DNA of 64,000 nt from Telopea speciosissima (taxonomy: Eukaryota > Streptophyta > Magnoliopsida > Proteales > Proteaceae): the NCBI RefSeq assembly GCF_018873765.1, contig NC_057925.1:27992646-28056645 (forward strand), read 5' to 3'. The notes under the pieces are model-generated. The model was not told where the DNA came from. It saw only the letters and a program-made list of their open reading frames with translations, and did not search any database. How positions within the stretch are numbered: the first letter of the stretch is position 1; every line of letters begins with the position of its first letter. A program made the position numbers and the translations under genes. Positions 45,641 to 58,100 of this stretch are shown here, one piece after another.

Positions 45641-46832
45641 TGTAGATTTGTGGTTTTGAATTAACAAAGCAAATTAGTTCCTCAATGTGTCCTCAATCAT
45701 TTCTTTTCTTTTTCGTCTAGTTTCTAATAACTATGCACAATGCCTTCTACTTTTCTTCACTACTTTTCTATTTAAATAAGAAGAAATATACAAAAGAACC
45801 GAAGCTACTGAAAAAGCTTTTTGAAAGGATGCACATGTTGGTTAACATTTTTATGAAATTTGCCTATACTTCTGATTGCTGCATTTTGCTTTGTATGTTT
45901 GAGTATATATATAGGTGAACTGGATTGATAGACTCCATTTTACCATTCCCCACCCCCCTTAATCCTTCTTTGTAAGTTAAAAATTCATTAAATATTAGAG
46001 AGAAAAGAGTCTTCTATACAACAGTAGCAACTTCACCAAAGGAGATGATTAGTAGACTAAGTTGTAGAGTACCCAAAATATTAAAAAGCAATAAGGACCA
46101 GACCAAGTTCTAAAGAAAGATTGTCTAGGAACTTTCTTTTACTATTTTCCTTACATCTTACACATTATGTATCTATTTCCACAAGGTGTTCATTTATTAA
46201 AAGGGTCCATTAACATATGCATGTGCAAGGTGTATACATGGTGTAAGCAAGCATTGCTAATGTTGACTTTCTATTCAACACTCTTTTCACCTATTCTTAC
46301 TTATCACAACTATCTTGTAGTTATCAGCAAGGATATAACAGCATCTTACAGTCCAGAGAGCAAACTTGCTCAGAAATAAGGAGATCTAGTACAAGATACT
46401 ATATTACATTTAACACTTACCCATGATGATCTAGATTTGACATTCTTGTGAGCCTTCGAAAGTTGCACTTTACCTTGCATTGTTGCAGTAGATGAAGCTT
46501 CAATGTTTGATTGAATGTCATCTGTTCCAAGGACAGCACCACGAAGAACAAATAGGATAAGAAAAGGCTTGTTGTTTTGCGAGCGCAGGGGGGGGATGTG
46601 GGCACAAGGCAGTGGGGTAGGGTTTGTAAGAAGTTCACAAAAAAAATTACTTCAAGGAACTTTCTGTGCCTTACCTATCACCACTACTTGCTCATGAACT
46701 AGAACAGCAAGGTCCCGAAATATTTCATTTGCTTGTCCAATTTCTTGTTGTATATCTTTAATTCCCTGCTCCCTCTCCTCTATTATAGCCTCATTGAATG
46801 CAACCTCATTACCCAGCAATAGAACCTCTTGT
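45415..46832 (-). pseudogene. syntaxin SNARE/anchor cassette 3 (three intact exons, no 5' exons)
   Basis: Exons are K3 46832-46675, J3 46521-46421 and G4 45480-45415, with all splice borders intact. K3 reads EVLLLGNEVAFNEAIIEERE … LAVLVHEQVVVI; Val replaces the Gly that follows the zero-layer Gln in the other copies. J3 reads DDIQSNIEASSTATMQGKVQ … SRSSW. The native intron follows to the right (46895-47968), and there is no primase promoter here. Confidence 0.85.
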
Positions 46833-46894
46833 CTGCACTAATCAGAATCTTAGCTCGAAGAACAATTGATCATAAGCAGGATTTCATTCCAAAC

Positions 46895-47968
46895 CATCCA
46901 AAGCTAGACGAGCATGCAGGTTCAAAATGGTGTTCAATAGACTCCAAATTGGTATGCAGATCCAGGGATGATTGAAGATAACACTAAAGGAAGTCCTGAT
47001 GTAAACATGATAGAAAATATCTAATTTATATTACTTTTGGATGCAGAAAAGATAAAATTGTGCCCTACAACAGAAGCCATTATGTTGCTCATAAGACTCC
47101 CAATCTTTGTCCATGGAGCACGTAAATAGAATGAAGAATGTATATATAAGAAAAGTTCATGTTTATGTTGCATTTCCAAAGACTTCCAATCCAGTTCAGG
47201 ACCATTGACTCCTTGAGAATAATTGTAAGAATTATTACCAAGTCTTTATTCCAATGTTCTGAAACCAGGCCTATCGCTTGACTTGTTTTGAGTTTTGGGT
47301 GGGTGGCTACTGTGATGACACCTGGGTCAGCCACACTATCAAATAGTTCTTAGTTTTAAGGAATTACATTAAGATTTGTGTGTAGACACCCTTTTGTATG
47401 AACTGCTAATATAATGCTTCCACTGTGTTTACATGTGAGACTAGATTTAATTTGCTTGATTTATATGAATGAATGTGACCTTATGGGTCAGCGCTCGTGA
47501 GGTCGGTGCCTAATATCCTACCCAAGTTTGGGATGTTATAGAACAAGTGACGGTTTGTATTGATGAAGCTAAACCAGAAGCACTAGTTGATTTATTGACG
47601 AAAAGTGACCTAGTGAGTTCATCCCACTGCATCAGAGTCTTGATGAGAAAGGACCATACGTTGTTGATTTTATATCTGTGCAACATATTTTCTTTGTTCG
47701 GCTGAACAAGAAGGTTGGTGTTGATCATGTTAATGATCATGTTATGAGGATACTTCCAACACTTTAAAAATTGTGGATGAGTTTTTTCCAACACCGGGGG
47801 AAATGATGCAATTGCATTGGAGTGGTTGGTCAATGTCATCCCATATGGAGGCCTGTGGAAGCTTAGGAGGCCCATAAAGTGCTGGTGGCAGTCCTATGAA
47901 CTGAAAGTGCTTTGGGTAATTATATTATACATTGAGCTTTTTGTTTTTTTGGGTTCAAATGTGAAGGG
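46895..47968. repeat. copied syntaxin intron segment (module M, copy 1)
   Basis: This matches 54058-55127 and 59548-60590, the last being the native intron between the exon at 62334 and K5. It holds AT-rich sequence and a stretch around 47490-47530 (GGTCAGCGCTCGTGAGGTCGGTGCC) of retroelement look. A region near 47790-47900 is open in several frames but has no recognised protein motif. Confidence 0.8.
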
Positions 47969-48076
47969 CTATAAACAATAATGGTTTGGTTACTACTAGA
48001 CATATAGTTTACGTAATGAAAAATAGCTTTGATATACTTAACTGAAGAATGTCTTATGTATATAATATGATATATG

Positions 48077-48459
48077 TTAGGGGTGTTAATCGGTCGGTTT
48101 CAGTGTGAGAATGAGTAAGTCCAAAACATGATCCAACAAAGGTGCACTGATTTTGGTTTGATTTCGGTTTTGTATGGGTTTGGTTTCGGGTGGCCTTGTA
48201 TATTTAAAAACGTGAAGAAAAAGTGTATTTTTAATGAATTTCAAGTTGATATTGGTCTCTTACCGGGTTACATTGGTTTCGATCCAATTTTTTAAGTTCG
48301 GTTCGATGTCTTATTGGCTTCAAACACCCGATTTGGTTTCGATTTCACAAAACCCCAATCCGAAACATGATCCAAAACTCATTGGTTAGGTGGGTTCACC
48401 TTGGTTTCGGTCAGTTCGGCTTGATTTCTTCGTTTCGAGCTAGGTTTTGACACCCCTAA
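48077..48459. mobile_element. MITE in unit 4
   Basis: Same element and position as 28899-29270, with intact ends TTAGGGGTGTTAA and TTGACACCCCTAA. Confidence 0.75.
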
Positions 48460-50850
48460 TATATGTTGAAATTTGAAAGAGGGTGGGGGGAGTGGTGGGG
48501 ATGGAGAGAAAAAAATGTGTTGTTCTAATTTTTGTTAATTTTACTGATTTACCCCTGCTTAAGTAATAATTCTGAACATGTTCATTAATGGTACCCGCAT
48601 ATGGTGATAAATAGACAGCTCTAGAGCTGTTTATGAATTTATGTTTATATTGATTTATAAATCATACCAAACACGTCTATTCATATTTATGTCTCAATTA
48701 AACTTAAATTTAAACTATAACAAAGATAGCCTTCATCAACTTCTATCCCATTTTTGACTCATCGTTTCCTAGTCCTTACCCCCTTTCCTGCAATCCCAAC
48801 CTCCCTCCTGCTCCCTATCCCTTACTTCTCGGTTGCAGGCAACATTCAAACTCAGGTTCTATTTCAGATCTCTATCCATCTTTGCGGTCATGTGTCGGTG
48901 TAGTCATGGGATCATCTCTTGGGTTCACAAGAATTGGAAAGATCAAAGTTGAAATCTCTGATCACCTCCATGGTTGCCCATGGGAAATCAATTATAAACC
49001 AATTAGGGTTTTATATAAATTTTTTGTCAAACCATTTCTTTTCTTGTCCCATGAAATTTATTGGAAATAAACAAGAAAAGAACACACATCTCTTTTCCAT
49101 CCCATAGAAAAAGGGAAAAGAATGCGTAGCGGAAAGAGATCGATTCGGGTTCCTTTTCCTATCCCATGGTTACCAAATAATTAATTAAAACTTAATGCAG
49201 AAAATAAACATCAAGATCTACTAATATGTAGAGCCTCAAATGTTGCTCCTCCTCCTTATAATGGTCCTTCACCTAACGAGCACTTCCAGAAAGCCTAACT
49301 TGAATCTTCTTCATGCTATAAAAGATCTTCAAGCCAACCCAGAATTTCTTTTCTAAGAACAGGATCCAATCAAGTAGAAACTAGGGTTCCTAAAACCCTT
49401 ATGTATTTGTCAAACTGAATTTGGTATGCGTGAATGCTGTCAAAATCGCTTTGAATGAAAATATTTTTTTGGATATCAAAACAAATGAATATTTTACCAT
49501 AATTTTGGTTTTAGTAATGTTTTACCATATTTAGATTTATAAAATTTTTATATTTGAGAAAAACCCTAGCATTAGAAAGTTGAAAATTGCATCTACCGTT
49601 GAAAATCCAGTTTTTGTTCTTGAACCAGGGAGGTAGACTTTTTTTCCTTTTGGAATTTGATTTTTTAACAATTTTTATTGGATTTAAATGGGGGGTATTT
49701 GCTTGTTTATGAATAATATCTTAAGTCAATGAAATATAAATACAAAAGCATTTACTTCAATGATATTAAACATAAATAAGTGTCTGTCCTGGTTTCACAC
49801 TAACTAAAACTCCTATTTTGACTTACTTTTTACAAAATCTGATAGTATCATTATGTTAAAATGGCCTAAAATAGACTGAGTATCAAGTTTCAGACCCAAA
49901 TTATGTCTAAAACCCACAGAAACCAGTTTTGGAGTTGAAAAAAAAACAAAAATGCCCAAACTCGACTGAGATCTTGGTTTTTTCACAAGATCGAATCGGG
50001 ATCGAGTTCCGAGTTATAGTACCTTGGTTACAAGTAAACCTCCTCTCCTCTCTTAATAATTGAATGGTCATCTCCACCAGTGGGTAGATCCTGCCACACG
50101 GCTAACACTGTAACCATGCTCCTAGCTGTGATACTTTCTCTGATTTGAAAACTACCAGTATGAAAATTGGCTGTCTTCAACTTGAGGTAGATGAAACAGT
50201 GGTAATCTCTGCAGAATTTAATCCACGAGTATCAACTTTATCACACCAGAACACAATAATTCTACATAATGATCTCAAGCTCAATCCCATGAGGCAAATC
50301 TCTCTCGCTCTTTCCCTTTCCCTCTTCGTGCGTGCATGCGTGTGGAAACCATTTGAATTACAGTTATAGGGCTTCATTGGGACACTCTTCCCTAAAAAAG
50401 GAGGAAAGTTCTCACACAGAAACAAGTGGAAACACCCCCAACCTTATCTAACCTACTTTAGTTGTTAGGATGTTTAGATTTAAAGGTGGAACTTCACAAA
50501 TTCAACACTAACAGGTAACAGTAGAGTTATCCCATTTACAAACCTCCCTCCCCTCCTCCACACAAAAAAAAGAAGAAAAATAAATAAATAAAGGTAAAGG
50601 ATTAACAATAATGTAAACCAACAAACTGAATGCATTCAGGTTCTTTTAGCAGTAGAATGTAGTACAGAAAAAAATTAATTCAGAAAAGGAGAGAATGAAA
50701 GAAATCTGAGATAAAATCCTTGATAATAAACAAAGGCAAAACTTTAAATGCTGTTAACACTGCACACTATACATAGAATAAGTTAATTCACTACTTGCAT
50801 CACACCGACAACCACACCGCTGCTCTTGGAAGGCCAAAAAGTACTACACA

Positions 50851-53800
50851 TTATATGATAAGGAAAAGGAGAAGAATGACCACCACTAATACGAAAATCA
50901 CCAGTACCCACCAACACTGTTTACAAAAACAGAGAAGTAAAGAAGGATGAGAAACAAAGATTATTATGGAAATTACTAAAAGAATATAAATCAAAACAGA
51001 ATCCAGAACTTCAGAAGAAATCTTAACATGCATTATGCTAAAAGAACTCATACATACCAATTCTGTGCATTTGTAATGTAGATTTGAGGTTTTGAATTAA
51101 TAAAGCAAATTAGTTTCTTAATGTGTCCTCAACCAGTTCCTTTCTTTTTCGTCTAGTTTCTAATAACTATGCACTATGCCTTCTACTTTTCTTCCCTTCT
51201 TTTCTGTTTAAATACGGAGAAATTTACAAAAGAACCGAAGCTACTGAAAAAGCTTTTTGAAAGGATGCACATGTTGGTTAACATTTTTCTGTAATTTGCC
51301 TATACTTCTGATTGTTGCATTTTGCTTTGTATGTTTGAGTATATATATAGGTGAACTGAATTGGTAGACTCCATTTTACCATTCCCCACCCCCCGAAAAT
51401 CCTTCTTTGTAAGTTAAAAATTTATTAAATATTAAAGAGAAAAGAGTCTCCTATACTGATGAGCACATTTATGTGTGAAATCTTAGGGCATAAAGCATAC
51501 ATTTTACCACATTGGACAGAGTTACTCGGTGCTTTCTTGTGCTTTTCAGGTTTTAGGTGAATTCTTGTGAAAATGGAGGAGATGATGCTAAGAAAATGTT
51601 TTTAAGCTCTTTAGAGGTGTTAATGGCATGGATACGTAGCCCATCGAGTCAGCTTCTTAACGGTTCAAACGACACTTGATTCCGAGTTGAAACGAAGAAG
51701 TTACGGCCGTTTTCGTAACGACTCGCGAAAATGGTCTGTAAGGGTTTATTTGTAATTATTGACAGTCGGCCGGGGACAAAATGAAGCAGAAGTTCGGATT
51801 CTAGGGGCCTTAACGCAATAACCAAAAGTTATATTTTCTGTACCCGAAAGATTCCATTTGGAGAGCTCTGGACAGACCAACTTCAACTTGAGATATCTTG
51901 GGCTCCCGAACTCCAAATTGGACGAAATTTGAATCTATTTTGGGTGATTTTTCGCAAGGAACACAATGGTGAGGCCTATATAAACACCCCATGCTCCACG
52001 TTTTCTGAAAGACAGAATGGGTATTTTATTTATTCTTGAAGGAATCCTAGTCATCACCCTTACTCTCTCTCTCCTCCAACTTCTCAAGGGCACTTCTGGA
52101 ATTCTACTTGGGATAGATTTATTTTGAAAGATATTCTCTCACCTATGGAAAGTTGAAAAGTCAAAGTATCTTTGATTTTATTGCTTGGAGAAGATATCTA
52201 CAAAGAAAAGGAAGCACTTGTTATAATTGGAAGTTTATTTTTTTAGAAATAGAAGTTCTATGTAAACAATTTTCTCTTCTTCTTCTTTCTATTTTTTTTC
52301 CTTTTTTTCCTAGGATTCAAGGCATTGTAAAAGAGGAAGGAGAAGAGAATATTCTCTTTTCTCAGAGAATATTTCTCCTACACTTCCCTCTTCTCTCTTC
52401 TCTTCTCTTCTCTTCTCCCTATAAATACTCCTTGCCCTTTGGGTTGTAAGAAGTTAGTTTTTAGTTCAGTTTTTAGTTAGTTTTTAGTTCAATTTTAATT
52501 CAGTTTTTTTGTGTAATTTTTACTTCATTCACTTAGTGAAATTTTCTCTTCTTTTCCTATTTTTGGCTTAAGTTCTTAGTTTTGATTTCAAGTTCTTAAT
52601 TTTGATTTCATAAGTCTAGTTTAATGATTGTAATAGTTTTAGTTTAAAGCTTCCTAGTCTAAGTTCTTATGTTGATGACAAGACATGGAGATTTAGAAGA
52701 GGAAGCCATGGTGAGTTTATTTGAGTATTCAAGCACATCAAGGTATCTCATTCTCTAAACCCTTAATCTCATTTTCCGTCTCCTCTATCTTTCTCTATCT
52801 TCTTCTTCTTCTCCCTCTATTTCTTTTATTTTTTTTTTATAGGGTTGTGGTTTGTGGATGCACTTTTATTCCCTTATTCCTTTTTATGTGGTTATTATGT
52901 GTGGCTGTATTTTTATTCCTTTTAATTTGCGTTAGTCTGATAGGTTAGATGCTCATGTGTTAAGACGCCAATTTAATCCCTTAATTTTGTTAGATGCTTA
53001 TGAGTTAGGATACATTAATTTTCATTAATTTAATTAGTTTAATTTAATACTTTAATTTGGTTCACTTTGCATTACTTTTAAGTTAGTTAAATAGAGTGGC
53101 GTATATCTCCTCGTGTTCAACCCGTAGCTACGATTGACCCGTACGCTTGCGGTATTATTTTAACTCAAACATATACCACAGTAGCAGCTTCACCAAAGGA
53201 GATGATCAGTAGACTAAGCTGTAGAGTACCCAAAATATTAAAAAGCAATAAGGTCCAGACCAAGTTCTAAAAAGATTGTCCAGGAACTTTCTTTTACTAT
53301 TTTCCTTACATCTTACACATTATGTATCTGTTTCCACAAAGTGTTCATTTATTAAAAGGGTCCATTAACATATGCATGTGCAAGGTGTATACATGGTGTA
53401 AGCAAGCATTGCTAATGCTGACTTTCTATTCCACACTCTTTTCACTTATTCTTACTTATCACAACTATCTTGTAGTTATCAGCAAGGATAAACAGCATCT
53501 TACAGTCTAGAGAGCGAACTTGCTCAGAAATAAGGAGATCCAGTACAAGATACTATATTACATTTAACACTTACCCATGATGATCTAGATTTGACATTCT
53601 TGTGAGGCTTCGAAAGTTGCACTTTAGCTTGCGTTGTTGCAGCAGATGAAGCTTCAATGTTTGATTGAATGTCATCTGTTCCAATGATATACAGCACCAC
53701 AAAGAACAAATAGGATAAGAAAAGGCTTGTTGTTTTGTGAGCGCGGGGGGGGGGGGGGGATGTGGGCACTGGGCAGTGGGGTAGGGTTTGTAAGAAGTTC

Positions 53801-53996
53801 ACAAAAAAAATTACTTCAAGGAACTTTCTGTGCCTTACCTATCACCACTCCTTGCTCATGAACTAGAACAGCAAGGTTCCGAAATATTTCATTTGCTTGT
53901 CCAATTTCTTGTTGTATATTTTTAATTCCCTGTTCCCTCTCCTCTATTATAGCCTCATTGAATGCAACCTCATTACCCAGCAGTAGTACCTCTTGT
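50851..53996 (-). pseudogene. syntaxin SNARE/anchor cassette 4 (intact exons, last intron carries a solo LTR)
   Basis: Exons are K4 53996-53839, J4 53675-53575 and G5 50916-50851, with all borders consensus. K4 reads … FRNLAVLVHEQGVVI, with Asn for the Asp seen in most copies; J4 has SKPHKN with Pro for Ala in the C-terminal half of the SNARE helix, which would be expected to disturb it. G5 reads CWWVLVIFVLVVVILLLFLII. The J4-G5 intron is 2.66 kb instead of about 0.94 kb because of the solo LTR at 51457-53171. Confidence 0.85.
51457..53171 (+). mobile_element. solo LTR, 1.7 kb, TSD TATAC
   Basis: It starts TGATGAGCACATTTATG and ends ATTTTAACTCAAACA; TATAC is repeated at 51452-51456 and 53172-53176. 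Units 1-3 and 5 have the uninterrupted sequence (CTCCTATACAACAGTAGCAG in unit 2), which proves insertion. TG…CA ends, a TATA box TATATAAAC at 51977, and a 3' part with CGTAGCTACGATTGACCCG fit a gypsy LTR left after LTR-LTR recombination. Its strand is assumed from the TATA box position. No internal domain remains. Confidence 0.85.
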
Positions 53997-54057
53997 CTGC
54001 ACTAATCAGAATCTTAGCTCGAAGAACAATTGATCATAAAAAGGATTTAATTCCAAA

Positions 54058-55127
54058 CCATCCAAAGCTAGACGAGCATGCAGGTACAAAATGGTGTTCA
54101 ATAGACTCCAAATTGGTATGCAGACCAGGGACGATTGAAGATAACACTAAAGGAAGTCCTGATGTAAACATGATAGAAAACATCTAATTTATATTACGTT
54201 TGGATGCAGAAAAGATAAAATTGTGCCCTACAACAGAAGCCATTATGTTGCTCATAAGGCTCCCAGTCCATGGAGCACGTAAATAGAATGAAGAAGGTAT
54301 ATATAAGAAAAGTTCCTGCTTGTGTTGCATTTCCAAAGACTTCCATTCCTGTTCAGGACCATTGACTCCTTGAGAATAATTGTAAGAATTATTACCAAGT
54401 CCTTATTCCAATGTTCTGAAACCAGGCCCATCGCTTGACCAGTTTTGAATTCTGGGTGGGTGGCTACTGTGATGACTCCTGGGTCAACCACACTATCAAA
54501 TAGTTCTTAGTTTTAAGGAATTACATTAAGATTTGTGTGTAGACACCCTTTTGTATGAACTGCTAATATAATGCTTCCACTGTGTTTACATGTGAGACTA
54601 GATTTAATTTGCTTGATTTATATGAATGAATGTGACCTTATGGGTCGGCGCTTGTGAGTTCGGTGCCTAATACCCTACCCAAGTTTGGGATGTTACAGAA
54701 CAAGTGACGGTTTGAGTTGATGAAGCTAAACCAGAAGCACTAGCTGATTTATTGAAGAAAAAGTGACCTATTGAGTTCATCCCACTGCATCAGAGTCTTG
54801 ATGAGAAAGGACCATACGTTGTTGATTTTATATCTGTGCAACATATTTTCTCTGTTGGGTTGAACAAGAAGGTTGGTGATGATCATGTTAATGATCATGT
54901 TATGAGCATACTTCCAACACTTCAAAAAATGTGGATGAGTTTTTTCCGACACCGGGGGAAATGATGCAATTGCATTGGAGTGGTTGGATCAATGTCATCC
55001 CATATGGAGGCCTGTGGAAGCTTAGGAGGCCCATAAAGTGTTGGTGGCAGTCCTATGAACTGAAAGTGCTTTGGGTAATTATATTATACATTGAGCCTTT
55101 TATTTTCTTGGGTTCAAATTTGAAGGG
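54058..55127. repeat. copied syntaxin intron segment (module M, copy 2)
   Basis: It matches 46895-47968 and the native 59548-60590. It ends at the second M-to-spacer junction, identical in kind to the one at 47968. Confidence 0.8.
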
Positions 55128-58100
55128 CTATAAACAATAATGGTTTGGTTATTACTAAACATATAGTTTACGTAATGAAAAATAGCTTTGATATACTTAA
55201 TTGAAGAATATATTATGTATATAATATGATATATGTTAGGGGTGTTAATTGGTCGGTTTCAGTGTGAGAATGAGTAAGTCCAAAACATGATCCAACAAAG
55301 GTGCACTGATTTTGGTTTGATTTCGGATTTGTATGGGTTTGGTTTCGGGTTGCCTTGTATATTTAAAAACATGAAGAAAAAGTGTATTTTTAATGAATTT
55401 CAAGTTGATATTGGTCTCTTACCGGATTACATTGGTTTCAATCCGATTTTTTAAGTTCGGTCCGATGTCTTATTGGCTTCAAACACCCGATTTGGTTTCG
55501 ATTTCACAAAACCCCAATCCAAAACAAGATCCAAAACTCATATTGGTTAGGTGGGTTCACCTTGGTTTCGATCGGTTCGGCTTGATTTCGTCGTTTCGAG
55601 CTAGGTTTTGACACCCCTAATATATGTTGAAATTTGAAAGAGGGTGGGGGGAGTGGTGGGGGTTGGAGAGAAAAAAATGTGTTGTTCTAATTTTTGTTAA
55701 TTTTACTGATTTACCCTTACTTAAGTAATAATTCTGAACATGCATGTTCATTAATAGTACCTGCATATGGTGATAAATGGACAGCTCAAGAGCTGTTTAT
55801 GAATTTATGTTTATATTGATTTATAAATCAGACCAACCACATCTATTCATATTTATGTGTCAATTAAACTTAAATTTAAACTATAACAAAGATAGCCTTC
55901 ATCAGCTTCTATCCCATTTTTGACTCATCGTTTCCTAGTCCTTACCCCCTTTCCTGCAATCCCAACCTCCCTCATGCTCCATATCCCTTACTTTTCGGTT
56001 GCAGGCAACATTCAAACTTAGGTTCTGTTTCAGATCTCCATCCATCTCTCTGCGGTCATGTGTTGCTGTAGTCATGGGATCATCTCTTGGGTTCTCAATA
56101 ATTGGAAAGATCAAAGTTGAAATCTCTGATCACCTCCATGGTTGCCCATGGAAAATCAATTATAAACCAATTAGGGTTTGGTATAATTTTTTTGCCAAAC
56201 CATCTCTTTTCTTGTCCCATGAAATTTATGGGAAATAAACAAGAAAAGAACACACATCTCTTTTCCATCCCTTAGAAAAAGGGAAACGAATGCGTAGTGG
56301 AAAGAGATCGATTCGGGTTCCTTTTCCTATCCCATGGTTACCAAATAATTAATTAAAATTTAATGCAGAAAATAAACATCAAGATCTACTAATATGTAGA
56401 GCCTCAAGTGTTGCTCGTCCTCCATATAATGGTTCTTCACCTAATGAGCACTTCAAGAAAGCCCTAACTTGAATCTTCTTCATACTATAAAAGATCTTCA
56501 GGCCAACCCAGAATTTCTTTTCTAAGAACAGAATCCAATCAAGTAGAAACTAGGGTTCCTAAAACCCTTATGTATTTGTCAAACTGAATTTGGTGTGCGT
56601 GACTACTGTCAAAATCGCTTTGAATGAAAATATTTTTTTGGATATCAAAACAAATGAATATTTTACCGTAATTTAGGTTTTTAGTAATGTTTTACCATAT
56701 TTAGATTTATAAAATTTTTATATTTGAGAAAAACCCCAGTATTAGAAAGTTGAAAATTGCATCTACCGTTGAAAATCCAATTTTTGTTTTTAAACCGGGG
56801 GGGGGTAGACTTTTTTTCCTTTTGTAATTTGATTTTTTAGCAATTTTTATTGGATTTAAATAGAGGGTATTTGCTTGTTTATGAATAATATCTTAAATCA
56901 ATGAATTATAAATACAAAAGCATTTACTTCAATGATATTAAATATAAATAAGTGTCTGTCCTGGTTTCACACTAACTAAAACTCCCATTTTGACTTACTT
57001 ATTTGCAAAATCTAATAGTATCACTGTGTTTAAATGACTTAAAATAGACTGAGTATCAAGTTTCAGACCCAAATTATGTCCAAAACCCACCGAAACTAGT
57101 TTTGGAGTTGAAAAAAAAATAAAAATGCCCAAACTCGACTGAGATCATGGTTTTTTCACAAGATCGAATCGGGATAGAGTTCCGAGTTTTAGTACCTTGG
57201 TTACAAGTAAACCTCCTCTCCTCTCTTAATAATTGAATGGTCATCTCCACCGGTGGGTAGATCCTGCCACACGGCTAACACTGTAACCATGCTCCCAGCT
57301 GTGATACTTTCTTTGATTTGAAAACTACCAGTAAGGAAACTGGCTATCTTCAACTTGAGGTAGACGAAACAGTGGTAATCTCTGGAGAATTTAATCCTCG
57401 AGTATCAACTTTATCACACCGGAATACATTAATTCTACATAATGATCTCAAGTTCAATCCCATGAGGCAAATCTCTCTCTCTCTCTCCCTTTCCCTCTTT
57501 GTGCGTGCATGTGTGTGGAAACCATTTGAATTACGGTTATAGGTATGCCCTAAACACAACGAAAAAGGTCAACAAGGCTTCATTGGGACACTATTCCTTA
57601 AAAAAGGAGGGAAGTTCTCACACAGAATCAAGTGGAAACACTCCCAACCTTATCCAACCTACTTCAGTTGTTAGGATGTTTAGATTTAAAGGTGGAACTT
57701 CACAAATTCAACAATAACAGGTAACGGTAGAGTTACCCCATTTACAAACCCCCCCTCCTCCACAAAAAAAAAAGAAAAAAAGAAATAAAGGTAAAAGATT
57801 AACAATAATGTAAACCAACAAACTGAATGCATTCAGGTTCATTTACCAGTAGAATGTAGTACATAAAAAAATTAATTCAGAAAAAGAGAGAATGAAAGAA
57901 ATCTGAGATAAAATCCTTGATAATAAACAAAGGCAAAACTCTAAATGCTGTTACCACTGCACACTATATATAGAATAAGTTAATTCACTACTTGCATCAC
58001 ACCCACAATCATACCGCCGCTCTTGGAAGACCAAAAAGTACTACACATTATATGATAAAGAAAAGGAGGATAATGACCACCACTAATACGAAAATCACCA

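Larger units (their letters stand above)
39945..47968. repeat. tandem array unit 3, with syntaxin intron segment at its right end
   Basis: The left junction is CCAAACCTCT/AGTCCATCTC, where syntaxin intron meets primase leader intron with AAAC shared by both. It carries the primase leader and promoter copy, MITE 40758-41142, an internal duplication (41901-43773 and 43774-45640), and cassette 3. Right of cassette 3 (from about 46895) it runs on into the native syntaxin intron, which ends at a second kind of junction at about 47968 (GTGAAGGG/CTATAAACAATAATGG). Confidence 0.88.
47969..55127. repeat. tandem array unit 4
   Basis: It begins at the M-to-spacer junction (GAAGGG/CTATAAACAATAATGG). It contains MITE 48077-48459, the common spacer and cassette 4 with a solo LTR in its last intron, and ends with module M (54058-55127). 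Unlike units 1-3 it has no primase leader or promoter. Confidence 0.88.

Noticed and set aside
47510..47875. Minus-strand frame of 121 codons in module M (copies near 54749 and 60244)
   Set aside because: It is interrupted or shifted in the other two copies and shows no recognised motif; likely chance opening in intron or retroelement remnant.
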